From contig JADJEA010000001.1 in assembly GCA_016702415.1 (NCBI GenBank), positions 1,469,001-1,533,000 on the forward strand: a stretch of 64,000 nucleotides of DNA, in the 5' to 3' direction. The position numbers and the translations under genes were made by a program. The notes beneath the pieces were generated by a model, which did not search any database, was not told where the DNA came from, and was given only the letters and a program-made list of their open reading frames with translations. How positions within the stretch are numbered: position 1 is the first letter of the stretch; each line of letters begins with the position of its first letter. The DNA is from Nostocoides sp. (GTDB lineage Bacteria; Actinomycetota; Actinomycetes; Actinomycetales; Dermatophilaceae). Positions 1 to 8,823 of this stretch are shown here, in pieces.

Positions 1-1
1 G

Positions 2-88
2 GGGAATCTTCCCTGCCGTGACGCCGTTGCGGCCGACGCGACAGTGGTTGCCCCCCTCCTGCTGACGGCGGTCGGTGGGTCGGGGTAG
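2..88 (+). CDS. 3' end of an upstream gene, possibly cinA
   Basis: An open frame runs in from the left edge and stops at TAG 86-88. The 28 visible residues include a segment reading RDAVAADATVVAPLLLTAVG, which resembles the extreme C-terminus of CinA-type nicotinamide-nucleotide amidases. CinA is the usual gene before clgR in actinobacteria. Only the tail is present, so the identification rests mainly on position. The 54 bases between this stop and clgR hold nothing I recognise apart from the clgR ribosome site. Confidence 0.4.
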   Translation, partial: GNLPCRDAVAADATVVAPLLLTAVGGSG

Positions 89-142
89 CGTGTCTGTCAA
101 TCACCCGTCCGATGATCGTGCTCGTGTGCAGGGAGGCGTTCG

Positions 143-445
143 ATGGTCTTGCTCCGCAGGGAACTCGGCGAAGCTCTGCGCGCTCGGCGGCTGGCCCAGG
201 GTCGGACGTTGCGCCAGGTCTCCGCCGGGGCGGCGGTGTCGCTCGGCTATCTCAGTGAGATCGAGCGGGGTGAGAAGGAAGCGTCCTCGGAGTTGCTCGG
301 CTCCATCTGCCAGGCCCTCGACATCCCGCTCTCCCAGCTCTTGGGTGATGTCTCCGGGCGCGTGGCGCTTGCCGAGTCGGGGGTCGGCGCGGCATACCCC
401 CTGCCGGTGGCCGGGGTGTCGGCCGTCGGTGTCGTCGCGGCCTGA
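143..445 (+). CDS. clgR: XRE-family transcriptional regulator ClgR
   Basis: A 100-residue DNA-binding protein. A helix-turn-helix of the Cro/cI type covers about residues 8-62, with the family signature VSLGYLSEIERGEKEASSEL. In actinobacteria ClgR activates clp protease and some repair and stress genes; its location beside recA, recX and repair genes agrees with this. The ATG at 143 follows a GGGAGGCG ribosome site and matches the usual MVLLRRE start. The tail after residue 75 is short and of low complexity. The roughly 110 bases to the convergent nei end contain one GTATGCCG motif (475) and no clear terminator. Confidence 0.88.
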   Translation: MVLLRRELGEALRARRLAQGRTLRQVSAGAAVSLGYLSEIERGEKEASSELLGSICQALDIPLSQLLGDVSGRVALAESGVGAAYPLPVAGVSAVGVVAA

Positions 446-556
446 CCTCGCTCCGGCACGGTCCCGATCAGCCGGTATGCCGGCGACTCGCTCGCGGCCC
501 TCGTCAGGACCTGAAGGCGCGGTGCTCACCACCTGCGGCCGCGCTCGGCCTGACCC

Positions 557-1552
557 TCATGACCGCCCTCGTGGCTCCCGCCCGGGAGCGGGCGTCGAGC
601 GGCCGGACGTGCGCGGGCGGCCCCGCGCGCGGGGTGCGGATCCGAGCGGGTGTTGGCGGGCTCCGTCGTCGGTCGGCGCCAGTCCGCCCTGGCAGGTCGG
701 GCAGTAGGTAAGGACGCGCTCCCGCAGCGGTGGCCCGATGGGCGCGATCCGGATGACGTCCCCGCAGCGATTGCACGGCCGACCGGAGCGGCCGTGGACA
801 TTCGTCAGCTCGCCTCGACGGGTGCGCCCGGTGGCGGTCTGTATGCCGCTCGCCACCGCCTGCCGCATCAGCCGCTGCGTCCGCTCCAGCAGCACCGCCA
901 ACGCGGGTTCCGTGGCAGCCCCCGCCGGGGACCACGGGGACAGGCGGGCCGCAAACAGCGCCTCGCTGGTCCACATCGTCCCGAGCCCGGCGAGGACGCG
1001 TTGATCGAGCAGCGATTCGCCCAAGGTTCGGGACGGGTGCGGCGCGAGGGCTGCCGCCGTGCGTGGCCCCGGACCAGGGACATCGGCAGGCGACGCCGAT
1101 CCGTCGAGCACACCGCCGCGACGAATCGCCGCGACGACCCTGTCGAGATCCCAGTCGGCACCGAGGATGTCCGGACCGAGGTAGCCGAGCCGCCGCCGCT
1201 CCTCCCCGGTCGGCCAGACCTCGACCAGGCCCAGGCGCAGCCCGAGCGCCGTCCACGTCGGGCTGGCCGCACGGACGCGAACCCCGCGGTCGGCGGACTC
1301 CCGTCGAGTGACAGCATCGGTGCGGGCGAGGCGCCAGGACCCCTCCATGCGCAGGTGCGTGTGAAGGGTCAGGCCGAGGTCGAGACGATGGAGGAGGTGC
1401 TTGCCCCGGCTCGTCACGTCGATCGTCGAGCACGGCACCAGGTTCAGCGCCCCCAGATCCCCCCAGCGCAGCTCGAGGGCGATCAGCGGTGCGCCGGCCA
1501 GTGCCCGGTCCAGGCGCTCGGCCGATCGCTTGACGGTGTCTCCCTCGGGAAT
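557..1552 (-). CDS. nei: Fpg/Nei-family DNA glycosylase (endonuclease VIII type), apparent ATT start
   Basis: Bifunctional base-excision repair glycosylase/AP lyase. Family members use the proline after the initiator Met as the catalytic nucleophile, followed by Glu. The sequence gives exactly this: codons from 1552 read (start)-P-E-G-D-T-V. The first codon is ATT, and the only in-frame codons between it and the lhr stop are GGG GGT GAG GAG, so no ATG, GTG or TTG is available upstream. The next ATG-like start (1438) would remove the catalytic Pro and 38 residues. The core HLRMEGSW lies near residue 70, and the C-terminal zinc finger has CNRC and CPTC pairs. Length is 331 aa. It lies 12 bases behind lhr on the same strand and is probably co-transcribed. 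ATT could be a real rare start or one miscalled base. Confidence 0.85.
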   Translation of the reverse strand: MPEGDTVKRSAERLDRALAGAPLIALELRWGDLGALNLVPCSTIDVTSRGKHLLHRLDLGLTLHTHLRMEGSWRLARTDAVTRRESADRGVRVRAASPTWTALGLRLGLVEVWPTGEERRRLGYLGPDILGADWDLDRVVAAIRRGGVLDGSASPADVPGPGPRTAAALAPHPSRTLGESLLDQRVLAGLGTMWTSEALFAARLSPWSPAGAATEPALAVLLERTQRLMRQAVASGIQTATGRTRRGELTNVHGRSGRPCNRCGDVIRIAPIGPPLRERVLTYCPTCQGGLAPTDDGARQHPLGSAPRARGRPRTSGRSTPAPGREPRGRS

Positions 1553-1564
1553 CTCCTCACCCCC

Positions 1565-4500
1565 TCAACGCCGCAGTCTCAGCCCACGCGGGGTCATCCG
1601 GAAGCCCGCGTCCGCCAGGGCAGCGGCGACCGGACTGCCCGGAGCGAGGATCGACTCCCCGTCGGCTTTCTCGACCGTCAGTCGGCCGAGCGCGCCCTCG
1701 TGGACGGCCAATGCCAGGGCATCCGCTGCACCCCGCAGATCCCCCTCGGACCGGTCCCACGACAGCAACGTCTTGCCGCCGCGCTCGACGTAGAGCACGA
1801 GCTCGCCGTCGACGAGGACCACCAGTGCCCCGGCCTTGCGCCCGGGCAGATGCCCTGCCCCGTCTCGCTCGGGCCACGGGATCGCCGCGCCAAAGGGGTT
1901 GGCGGGATCGGTGGCGGCGAGGACGAGCGCCCGCATCCGGTCGCGCGCGTCCGAGCTTCCGTCCGGGAGATTCGTGCTTCGGCGCAGCCGATCGATCGCC
2001 CCGGCCGTCGCGAACTGAGCCGCACCGAGCGACTCCACGAAATAGCCCCGTCGCACCCGGCCGGCCTCCTCAGCCGCCGCAAGCACCCGGTAGAGCGCCG
2101 CGAACCCGCCGACCGTCTCCTCGGCGGCGGCGACGCCCCGCGTGACGACGCCGTACCTGTCGAGGAGAATCTCCGCCTCCACGACCGCGCGCGCGGCCAC
2201 GTCGCGATTCACGGGTGGGAGGGCCGCCCAGCGGCCGACGACGGACGGGGGGGTGGAGGCACGCGGCATACCCCCAGTCGGTATGCCGCCCGCCAGACTC
2301 GCCAGGGATCCTCGCCGTCCGAATCGGGTCGCCCGGACCGGCCGGGGCGGTCGTTTGTGCGCCCCCCGGCCCCCGGCCAGCAATCCCCGGACCGGGGCGA
2401 AGGTGTCGCCGGTGACCAGCCCTCGCCAGACCAGATCCCAAAGGGCGGCCGCGGTCGCGGCTTGGGCCTGGTCGGGGACGAGATCGGCCAGGCTGCGGAA
2501 GAAGTAGGCCCCGCCGCCGGAGAGGCCGTCCCAGAGCCGGGCGGCGATGCCCTCGGGCAGCTCGCCGGTGCCGGGGTGGAGGGTCAGCGCGGCGGTCTCG
2601 GCGAGGTGCAGCGAGATCCAGCCATCATCGCCCGGCAGGGAACCATGCCCCTGCCAGACGACGTCTCCGACGGCCAGGACCTCATCCAGCAGTGCCGGGG
2701 TGTAGCCGGGCACCCGGCTGGGCAGCACGAGGGACTCCAGTGCGCTGGCGGGAAGGACCGCTCCGGTGAGCTGCTCGACCGCCCGGAGTAACCCGTCGGT
2801 GCCGCGCTGGGCCGCGCCCACGCCCTGCCACGCGGGGAGGAACCGCGCGTAGTCCGCGACGTCCACCGGCTCGACCTCCGCGCGCAGGGCGGCCAGGGAG
2901 CGGCGCCGAATCAGCCGCAGCACCTCGTCGTCGCAGAACTCCTCGCCCGCACCGGTGGGCAGGAACTCGCCCTCCACCACACGCCCCGCTGCAGCGAGTC
3001 GGCGCAGGCCGTCGAGGGCGACCGCCGGGCCCAGGCCGAAGCGGGCGGCGGCCTCGGCTGCGTGGAAGGGACCGTGGGTGCGGGCGTACCGGCCGAGGAG
3101 GTCGGCCAGCGGATCGGCGACGGGTTCGAGGAAGGCCGCTGGCAAGCCGACGGGAAGAGCGATCCCGAGAGCGTCGCGCAGGCGCGCGGCGTCGTCGGGC
3201 ACGGCATACGACACGGTGCCGCCGATGCGCACGACCATCGCCCGGCGGGAATCGGCGAGCCCCGACAAGGTGGCGGGCAACCCGGCCCGCAGTTCGGGGA
3301 CGACCCGGTCGGCAATCTCGGACTCGCTCAGCGGCCCGAGCACCCGGAGCAGGTCGGTGATCTCATCGGCGTCGCGAGCCGCCCGCTGCGGGGTGAGCCG
3401 CTGCAGATCGGCGACGGTCCGGGCGATGGCCGCGGCGTCCAGGAGATCGCGCAGCGCCAAGCCCTCGCCGCGGCCGAGCAACTCGGCCAGCAGACTCGGA
3501 TCGAGGGTCAGCGCGGCGGCGCGGCGCTCGGCGAGGGGGGAGTCGCCCTCGTAGAGATACTGGGCGACATAGCCGAACAACAACGACCGCGCGAATGGGG
3601 ACGGCTGGGCGCTCACGACATCGGCGACGGTGATCCGGCGGGACCCGACCGCGGCCATGAGCTCGCGCAGCCCGGGGACGTCGTAGACCTCCTGGACGCA
3701 TTCGCGAACCGTCTCCAACACGATCGGGAAGTCCGGATAGCGTGCGGCCACGGTCAGCAACTGGGCCGCGCGCTGCCGCTGCTGCCATAGCGGCTGGCGG
3801 CGATCCGGGCGCCGCCGGGGGAGCAACAAGGCACGGGCGGCGCATTCGCGGAAGCGGGCGGCGAAGAGCGCCGACCCCGGCAATTGGGCGGTGACGAGAT
3901 CGTCGACCTCGTCCGGGTCGAGGAAGACGAGGCCGGCGAGATCGGCCCCCGCATCCGCACCGTCGTCGAACTCGATGTCGGGCAATCGGAAAACGATGCC
4001 GTCGTCGGCCGCCATGGCCTGGACCTCGACGCCGAACCGCTCGCGCATCCGGGCGGCCACACACAGGGCCCAGGGGGCGTGGACGGGCATCCCATAGGGG
4101 GAGTGGACGGCCACCCGCCAGTCGCCGATCTCATCGCGGAAGCGTTCGACCACGAGAGTGCGGTCGCAGGGGATGTGCCCAGTCGCCTCCTGCTGCTCGG
4201 TGAGATAGGCGAGGAGGTTGTCGGCGGCCCACGCATCGAGGCCGGCGGCGCGCGCTCGGGCCAGGGCGGTGGCCGGGGTCGCCGCGGCGATCTCGCGGAC
4301 GAAGGCGCCGACCGCCCGACCCAGCTCGGCGGGGCGGCCCTGCGTCTCGCCCTTCCAGAACGGCAGCTTGCCCGGCTCGCCCGGCGCGGGGGTGACGAGC
4401 ACCTGATCGTGCGTGATCTCCTCGATCCGCCAACTCGAGGTCCCCAGGGTGAACACATCGCCGACCCGCGACTCGTAGACCATCTCCTCGTCCAGTTCGC

Positions 4501-6214
4501 CGACACGGCGTCCGGCACCGTCACCGGCGATGAAGACCCCGAACAGTCCCCGGTCGGGGATCGTGCCCCCGCTGGTGACGGCGAGATGCTGCGCGCCGCG
4601 TCGGGCCGTGATCGCGTCGGCGAGCCGGTCCCACACGATCCGCGGGCGCAGTTCGGCGAACTCCTCGCTGGGATAGCGTCCCGCCAGCATGTCGAGGACG
4701 GCATGGAGCAGGGGGAGGCTGAGCCCGGCATACGGCGCGCTGCGACGCATGAGGGCGAGCAGGTCGGGAACCGCCCACTCCTCGAGGGCGACCATGGCGA
4801 CGATCTGTTGGGCGAGGACGTCGAGTGGGTTGCTCGGCACCTGGAGGGCCTCGATGCCGCCCGCCCGCATCCGCTCGACGACGACGGCCGTCTGGACCAG
4901 GTCGCCGCGGTACTTCGGGAAGAACACCCCCCGCGATGTCGCCCCCACCTGATGGCCCGCCCGGCCCACGCGCTGCAGTCCACTGGCCACCGACGGGGGC
5001 GACTCGACCTGGACGACGAGGTCGACCGCGCCCATGTCGATGCCGAGCTCCAGGCTGCTGGTCGCCACGACGGCGGGGAGGCGCCCGGACTTCAGCGCCT
5101 CCTCGATGTCGGCGCGCGCTTCCTTGCTCACCGAGCCGTGGTGGGCCCGGGCGAAGACGGCCGGCGCTCCGGCGCTCGCACCCGCCTGGGCCATCATCGC
5201 GGCGGGGGTGTGCGCCGGTCTGGCCCGCAAGGAATCGGCGGTGGCGCCGAGGGTATCGGGCACGAGCGATTCGTCGGTGTCCCGGCGCTCGTCCCAGATC
5301 TCGTTGAGGCGGGCCGTCAATCGCTCGGCGAGACGCCGGGAGTTGGCGAACACGAGGGTCGAGCGTGACTGGGCGGCCAGGTCGACGATGCGCTCCTCGA
5401 CATGGGGCCAGATCGAGGTATGCCGCTGCGGCCCCGCCGCGGCGCCGGCCAGGTCCCCGGTGGGGGCGCCCAACTCGCCCATGTCGGGAACCGGGACGAC
5501 GACCTCGAGGTCCCAGGACTTGGCCGCCTCCGGGGCCACGATCTCGACCGGCCTGCCGCCGCTGAGATAGCGGGCAACCTCATCAATCGGCCGGACGGTC
5601 GCCGACAAGCCGATCCGCTGGGCGGGCCGCGCCAGGAGGGCATCGAGCCGCTCGAGGGTCACCGCCAGATGGGCTCCGCGTTTGGTCGCCGCGACCGCGT
5701 GGACCTCGTCGAGGATGACCGTCTCCACCCCCGCCAGGGCCGTCCTGGCCGCCGAGGTCAGCAGCAGGAACAACGACTCCGGGGTCGTGATGAGGATGTC
5801 GCTCGGCCGCCGGGCGAAGAGGCGACGGTCGGCGGCGGGGGTGTCTCCGGAGCGAACGGAGACGGCGATCTGGGGAACCTCCACACCGAGCCGATGGGCC
5901 GCATGCCCGATGCCGACCAGGGGCGCCCGCAGGTTGCGCTCGACGTCGACGGCGAGCGCCTTCAGGGGCGAGACGTAGAGGACGCGGCAGCGCGCCATCG
6001 GGTCCGCCGGCGCGGGCTCGCGCAGGAGGTGGTCGAGGGACCACAGGAACGCCGCGAGCGTCTTGCCCGAGCCCGTGGGGGCGACGACGAGGGCGTCCCG
6101 GCCCGAACTGATCGCGCTCCACGCACCCGCCTGCGCGGGTGTGGGCGCGGCGAAGCTGCCCCGGAACCAGTTTGCGGTCGCGGGGGAGAAGCGGTCGAGG
6201 ACGTCGTCGGTCAT
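1565..6214 (-). CDS. lhr: ATP-dependent helicase Lhr
   Basis: Large superfamily 2 DNA helicase, 1549 aa, the normal length for the two-part actinobacterial Lhr (Lhr-core plus long C-terminal region). Seen in the sequence: Walker A APTGSGKT near residue 43, the DEVH box in ILDEVHAV, the SAT motif in GLSATVRP, motif V/VI region SSLELGIDMG and QRVGRAGHQ. The extended C-terminal half belongs to the winged-helix and Lhr-CTD region found in bacterial Lhr. It works in DNA repair and is DNA-damage inducible in mycobacteria. ATG 6214 is chosen; an in-frame GTG at 6241 would add nine residues. Its stop is in the same frame as the downstream nei. Confidence 0.93.
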   Translation of the reverse strand: MTDDVLDRFSPATANWFRGSFAAPTPAQAGAWSAISSGRDALVVAPTGSGKTLAAFLWSLDHLLREPAPADPMARCRVLYVSPLKALAVDVERNLRAPLVGIGHAAHRLGVEVPQIAVSVRSGDTPAADRRLFARRPSDILITTPESLFLLLTSAARTALAGVETVILDEVHAVAATKRGAHLAVTLERLDALLARPAQRIGLSATVRPIDEVARYLSGGRPVEIVAPEAAKSWDLEVVVPVPDMGELGAPTGDLAGAAAGPQRHTSIWPHVEERIVDLAAQSRSTLVFANSRRLAERLTARLNEIWDERRDTDESLVPDTLGATADSLRARPAHTPAAMMAQAGASAGAPAVFARAHHGSVSKEARADIEEALKSGRLPAVVATSSLELGIDMGAVDLVVQVESPPSVASGLQRVGRAGHQVGATSRGVFFPKYRGDLVQTAVVVERMRAGGIEALQVPSNPLDVLAQQIVAMVALEEWAVPDLLALMRRSAPYAGLSLPLLHAVLDMLAGRYPSEEFAELRPRIVWDRLADAITARRGAQHLAVTSGGTIPDRGLFGVFIAGDGAGRRVGELDEEMVYESRVGDVFTLGTSSWRIEEITHDQVLVTPAPGEPGKLPFWKGETQGRPAELGRAVGAFVREIAAATPATALARARAAGLDAWAADNLLAYLTEQQEATGHIPCDRTLVVERFRDEIGDWRVAVHSPYGMPVHAPWALCVAARMRERFGVEVQAMAADDGIVFRLPDIEFDDGADAGADLAGLVFLDPDEVDDLVTAQLPGSALFAARFRECAARALLLPRRRPDRRQPLWQQRQRAAQLLTVAARYPDFPIVLETVRECVQEVYDVPGLRELMAAVGSRRITVADVVSAQPSPFARSLLFGYVAQYLYEGDSPLAERRAAALTLDPSLLAELLGRGEGLALRDLLDAAAIARTVADLQRLTPQRAARDADEITDLLRVLGPLSESEIADRVVPELRAGLPATLSGLADSRRAMVVRIGGTVSYAVPDDAARLRDALGIALPVGLPAAFLEPVADPLADLLGRYARTHGPFHAAEAAARFGLGPAVALDGLRRLAAAGRVVEGEFLPTGAGEEFCDDEVLRLIRRRSLAALRAEVEPVDVADYARFLPAWQGVGAAQRGTDGLLRAVEQLTGAVLPASALESLVLPSRVPGYTPALLDEVLAVGDVVWQGHGSLPGDDGWISLHLAETAALTLHPGTGELPEGIAARLWDGLSGGGAYFFRSLADLVPDQAQAATAAALWDLVWRGLVTGDTFAPVRGLLAGGRGAHKRPPRPVRATRFGRRGSLASLAGGIPTGGMPRASTPPSVVGRWAALPPVNRDVAARAVVEAEILLDRYGVVTRGVAAAEETVGGFAALYRVLAAAEEAGRVRRGYFVESLGAAQFATAGAIDRLRRSTNLPDGSSDARDRMRALVLAATDPANPFGAAIPWPERDGAGHLPGRKAGALVVLVDGELVLYVERGGKTLLSWDRSEGDLRGAADALALAVHEGALGRLTVEKADGESILAPGSPVAAALADAGFRMTPRGLRLRR

Positions 6215-6283
6215 GTCGAGTCGAAGCCTGCCATGGGCCACCGACAGCGGGTCCCAGAACGCCGCCCTGTGCCCGCGAACCCC

Positions 6284-7369
6284 TTACGGGGTGGTCATTC
6301 CGGGCACCGGAATCGTCGCCGGGGCGACCCGGACGAAAAGGCGCCAAAGCGCGGGGGCGAGGGAGGCGGCATACGCCGTGGAAAGGTAGTCCCCGTCGCG
6401 ATAGACCAGTGTGTCCCCGATGACCGGCCAACACATCAGGTCCGGGCAGATCCGCATACCCAGGTCGATCCAGCGGGCCTGGGTGACCCCTCTGCTGGCC
6501 TGGCGGAGCGGGATGCTGCCGGGACCGACGGCGAAGGCACGGGCGCACTCGGTCAGATAGGTGTCCGGGTGGGCGCGCAGGCAGGTGGTGATCTGCTCCG
6601 GGCTCGGGCGGGGGGTGTCCGCGAGGATCACCGGCAGGACCCCGACGCCCGCCAGCCGGCGCCAGTACGCCGCATAGCCCTCGACGAGCGTGGCCTGGGG
6701 GGGAGCACCATTCGGGCCGTATGCCGTTTGCACCCCCGAGGTGGTCATGACGACGGTCGGCCGCTCCGTCCCGGTCAGGCGGGCCAGCACGTGTTCACCC
6801 CAATCCTGGCACTCGAGATAAGGCTGGCCCTCCGCCATCACCGGAGGCGCGGTGAACGCGCAATCCCGTTTCAGATAGGTCCGTACCCGCCATCGGTGCC
6901 GGCGGCCCAGGGCGTCAAGGGCCGGGAGCCACTGGCCGGCCCGGGAGTCCCCGACGAGGGCGATGATGCGCGAGCTGCCGAGATCGCCGGCTCCACAGGT
7001 GACGACGGCGTCGTCGCCTCGCCCCGCCAGGCAGAAGTCCTCGGGGGCGGTGAGCCCGGCGCTCTGGATCAGGTCGGCGACCGAGCGCGCTGCCAGATTG
7101 AGAGCCGCAGGATCGATCGGGCGCGCCGCGGCGACCGGATCGTCCAAGACAGCGGCACCGGCAAAGGGCGTTTCGGGGGAGTCGGTGCCGGGGGAGTCGG
7201 TGTCGGGGGACGTGGCGGACGTGGGTGAGGCGGAGAGGTCCGGGGAGTCCCCTGCGGGACGGGCCGCCGACGACGGCTGGGCCAAGGGAGTCGGTGCCAC
7301 GAGCGGCGCCGTCAGCCCGATCGCCGTCAGGAGTGCCCCAATAGCCACCGCCCTGCGACTGCGGCCCAT
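6284..7369 (-). CDS. Secreted SGNH-fold hydrolase-like protein, catalytic His apparently replaced
   Basis: 361-residue exported protein. A signal peptide or anchor covers residues 1-30 (SRR, then a hydrophobic run to APTPLA), followed by a Ser/Thr/Pro-rich linker to about residue 70 and an SGNH domain like those fused to OafA-type acyltransferases. Block I is GDSRAGQW (140-147). The C-terminal block normally reads D-x-x-H-L-S; here it is YRDGDYLSTAYA, with Tyr (about 328) where His is expected. Such domains act on acylated surface sugars, but with the His missing, activity is uncertain. Start ATG 7369 is chosen for the signal peptide; GTG 7375 is possible. It lies 69 bases before lhr on the same strand. 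Confidence 0.7.
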   Translation of the reverse strand: MGRSRRAVAIGALLTAIGLTAPLVAPTPLAQPSSAARPAGDSPDLSASPTSATSPDTDSPGTDSPETPFAGAAVLDDPVAAARPIDPAALNLAARSVADLIQSAGLTAPEDFCLAGRGDDAVVTCGAGDLGSSRIIALVGDSRAGQWLPALDALGRRHRWRVRTYLKRDCAFTAPPVMAEGQPYLECQDWGEHVLARLTGTERPTVVMTTSGVQTAYGPNGAPPQATLVEGYAAYWRRLAGVGVLPVILADTPRPSPEQITTCLRAHPDTYLTECARAFAVGPGSIPLRQASRGVTQARWIDLGMRICPDLMCWPVIGDTLVYRDGDYLSTAYAASLAPALWRLFVRVAPATIPVPGMTTP

Positions 7370-7573
7370 GGTCACGGCGCCACCGCCGGGCGCGGGCGTG
7401 GCGGCCGCGTGCTCGGCCTGTTTCGCGTGTGCGTGGTCACCAGGATCATCGTCGTCGAAGGGCGTAGCCGGCTTCCTGCCGGGACCACTCAGGCTATCCC
7501 GGGCAGCTGGCCGCGCGCCGGGGTGGGGACTGGGCGAGTCAGCGCGACACGCCGGGAGCGTGCCCGTCGGGTT

Positions 7574-7589
7574 TCGAACATCCTTTCGG
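7574..7589. promoter_or_regulatory. Degenerate LexA (SOS) box upstream of recA
   Basis: The site reads TCGAAC-ATCC-TTTCGG. It matches the actinobacterial SOS operator TCGAAC-N4-GTTCGA at 10 of 12 positions, with a perfect left half. It lies about 180 bases before the recA ATG in the divergent recA/SGNH spacer, where a LexA site would be expected. The perfect box at 42695-42714 shows which consensus this genome uses. Confidence 0.45.
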
Positions 7590-7765
7590 GTATGGTCATC
7601 CACAAGGTCGAAAACCCCAGCTTTCCGCGTCGTCCACAGGCAAGTCGGCCGGGACAGGCGGGCTGTCGGTGGTCGGCTCTAGCGTCTGATCCCACTCGGC
7701 GTGTATGCCGCCGGGCCGGGTCGCCGGTGGACGCGTCCCTTTTCGAGCAGACAGGTAGGTGTGAC

Positions 7766-8809
7766 ATGGCGACCAAGCCGGATGAGGACCAGAAGGCTCG
7801 CGCGATCGCGAGCGTCATGGGGCAGATCGAGAAGAACTTCGGCAAGGGTGCCGTCATGCGCCTGGGCGACGACGTTCGCCCCCCTATCGAGGTGATTCCG
7901 ACCGGGTCGATCGCCCTCGACGTGGCGCTCGGCATCGGGGGCCTGCCGCGCGGCCGAGTGGTGGAGATCTACGGCCCGGAGTCCAGCGGCAAGACGACCG
8001 TGGCCCTCCACGCGGTCGCCAGCGCCCAGAAGGCCGGCGGGATCGCCGCCTTCATCGACGCCGAGCACGCCTTGGACCCCGAGTATGCGAAGAGGCTCGG
8101 TGTCGACACCGACGGGCTCCTGGTCAGCCAGCCCGACACCGGTGAGCAGGCCCTCGAGATCGCCGACATGCTCATCCGGTCGGGAGCACTCGACATCATC
8201 GTCATCGACTCGGTCGCGGCCCTGGTGCCCCGGGCCGAGATCGAGGGCGAGATGGGTGACAGTCACGTCGGCCTTCAGGCGCGCTTGATGTCCCAGGCGC
8301 TGCGCAAGCTCACCGGAGCCCTCAACAACACCGGGACGACGGCGATCTTCATCAACCAGCTTCGCGAGAAGATCGGGGTGATGTTCGGCTCCCCCGAGAC
8401 GACGACCGGCGGCAAGGCGCTGAAGTTCTATGCCTCGGTGCGGCTCGATGTGCGCCGGATCGAGACGCTGAAGGACGGCTCGGAGCCGGTGGGCAACCGG
8501 ACGCGGGTCAAGGTGGTCAAGAACAAGGTCTCCCCGCCGTTCAAGCAGGCGGAGTTCGACATCCTGTACGGCCAAGGCATCTCCCGCGAGGGCGGCCTCA
8601 TCGACATGGGTGTCGACCAGGGCTTCGTCCGGAAGTCCGGCGCTTGGTACACCTACGACGGCGACCAACTCGGTCAGGGCAAGGAGAACGCCCGCAACTT
8701 CCTCAAGGACAACCCCGACCTGGCCGACGAGTTGGAGAAGCGGATCAAGGAGAAGCTCGGCGTCGGGCCCCGGCTCGACGCGCCGGCCGAGGTCCCGGTC
8801 GAGTTCTGA
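7766..8809 (+). CDS. recA: Recombinase RecA
   Basis: Strand-exchange ATPase of homologous recombination and co-protease for LexA self-cleavage. 347 aa, full length with no intein. Walker A GPESSGKT at residues 70-77, Walker B IIVIDSVAAL near 145, loop L2 region FINQLREKIGVMFG, and an acidic-poor C-terminus ending VPVEF. Start ATG 7766 gives the standard MATKPDEDQ N-terminus; the upstream AGGTAGGTGTG is only a moderate ribosome site. recX follows after 14 bases, as in most actinobacteria. The gene contains no copy of the GTATGCCG octamer that is common elsewhere in the window. Confidence 0.98.
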   Translation: MATKPDEDQKARAIASVMGQIEKNFGKGAVMRLGDDVRPPIEVIPTGSIALDVALGIGGLPRGRVVEIYGPESSGKTTVALHAVASAQKAGGIAAFIDAEHALDPEYAKRLGVDTDGLLVSQPDTGEQALEIADMLIRSGALDIIVIDSVAALVPRAEIEGEMGDSHVGLQARLMSQALRKLTGALNNTGTTAIFINQLREKIGVMFGSPETTTGGKALKFYASVRLDVRRIETLKDGSEPVGNRTRVKVVKNKVSPPFKQAEFDILYGQGISREGGLIDMGVDQGFVRKSGAWYTYDGDQLGQGKENARNFLKDNPDLADELEKRIKEKLGVGPRLDAPAEVPVEF

Positions 8810-8823
8810 GCGGAGCCGCCGCG

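Noticed and set aside
650..2791. A 713-codon plus-strand frame opposite nei and lhr
   Set aside because: Low-complexity Arg/Pro/Gly translation lying wholly antisense to real genes.
7604..7765. DUF3046-type small gene often found before recA in actinobacteria
   Set aside because: No frame in the spacer resembles it.
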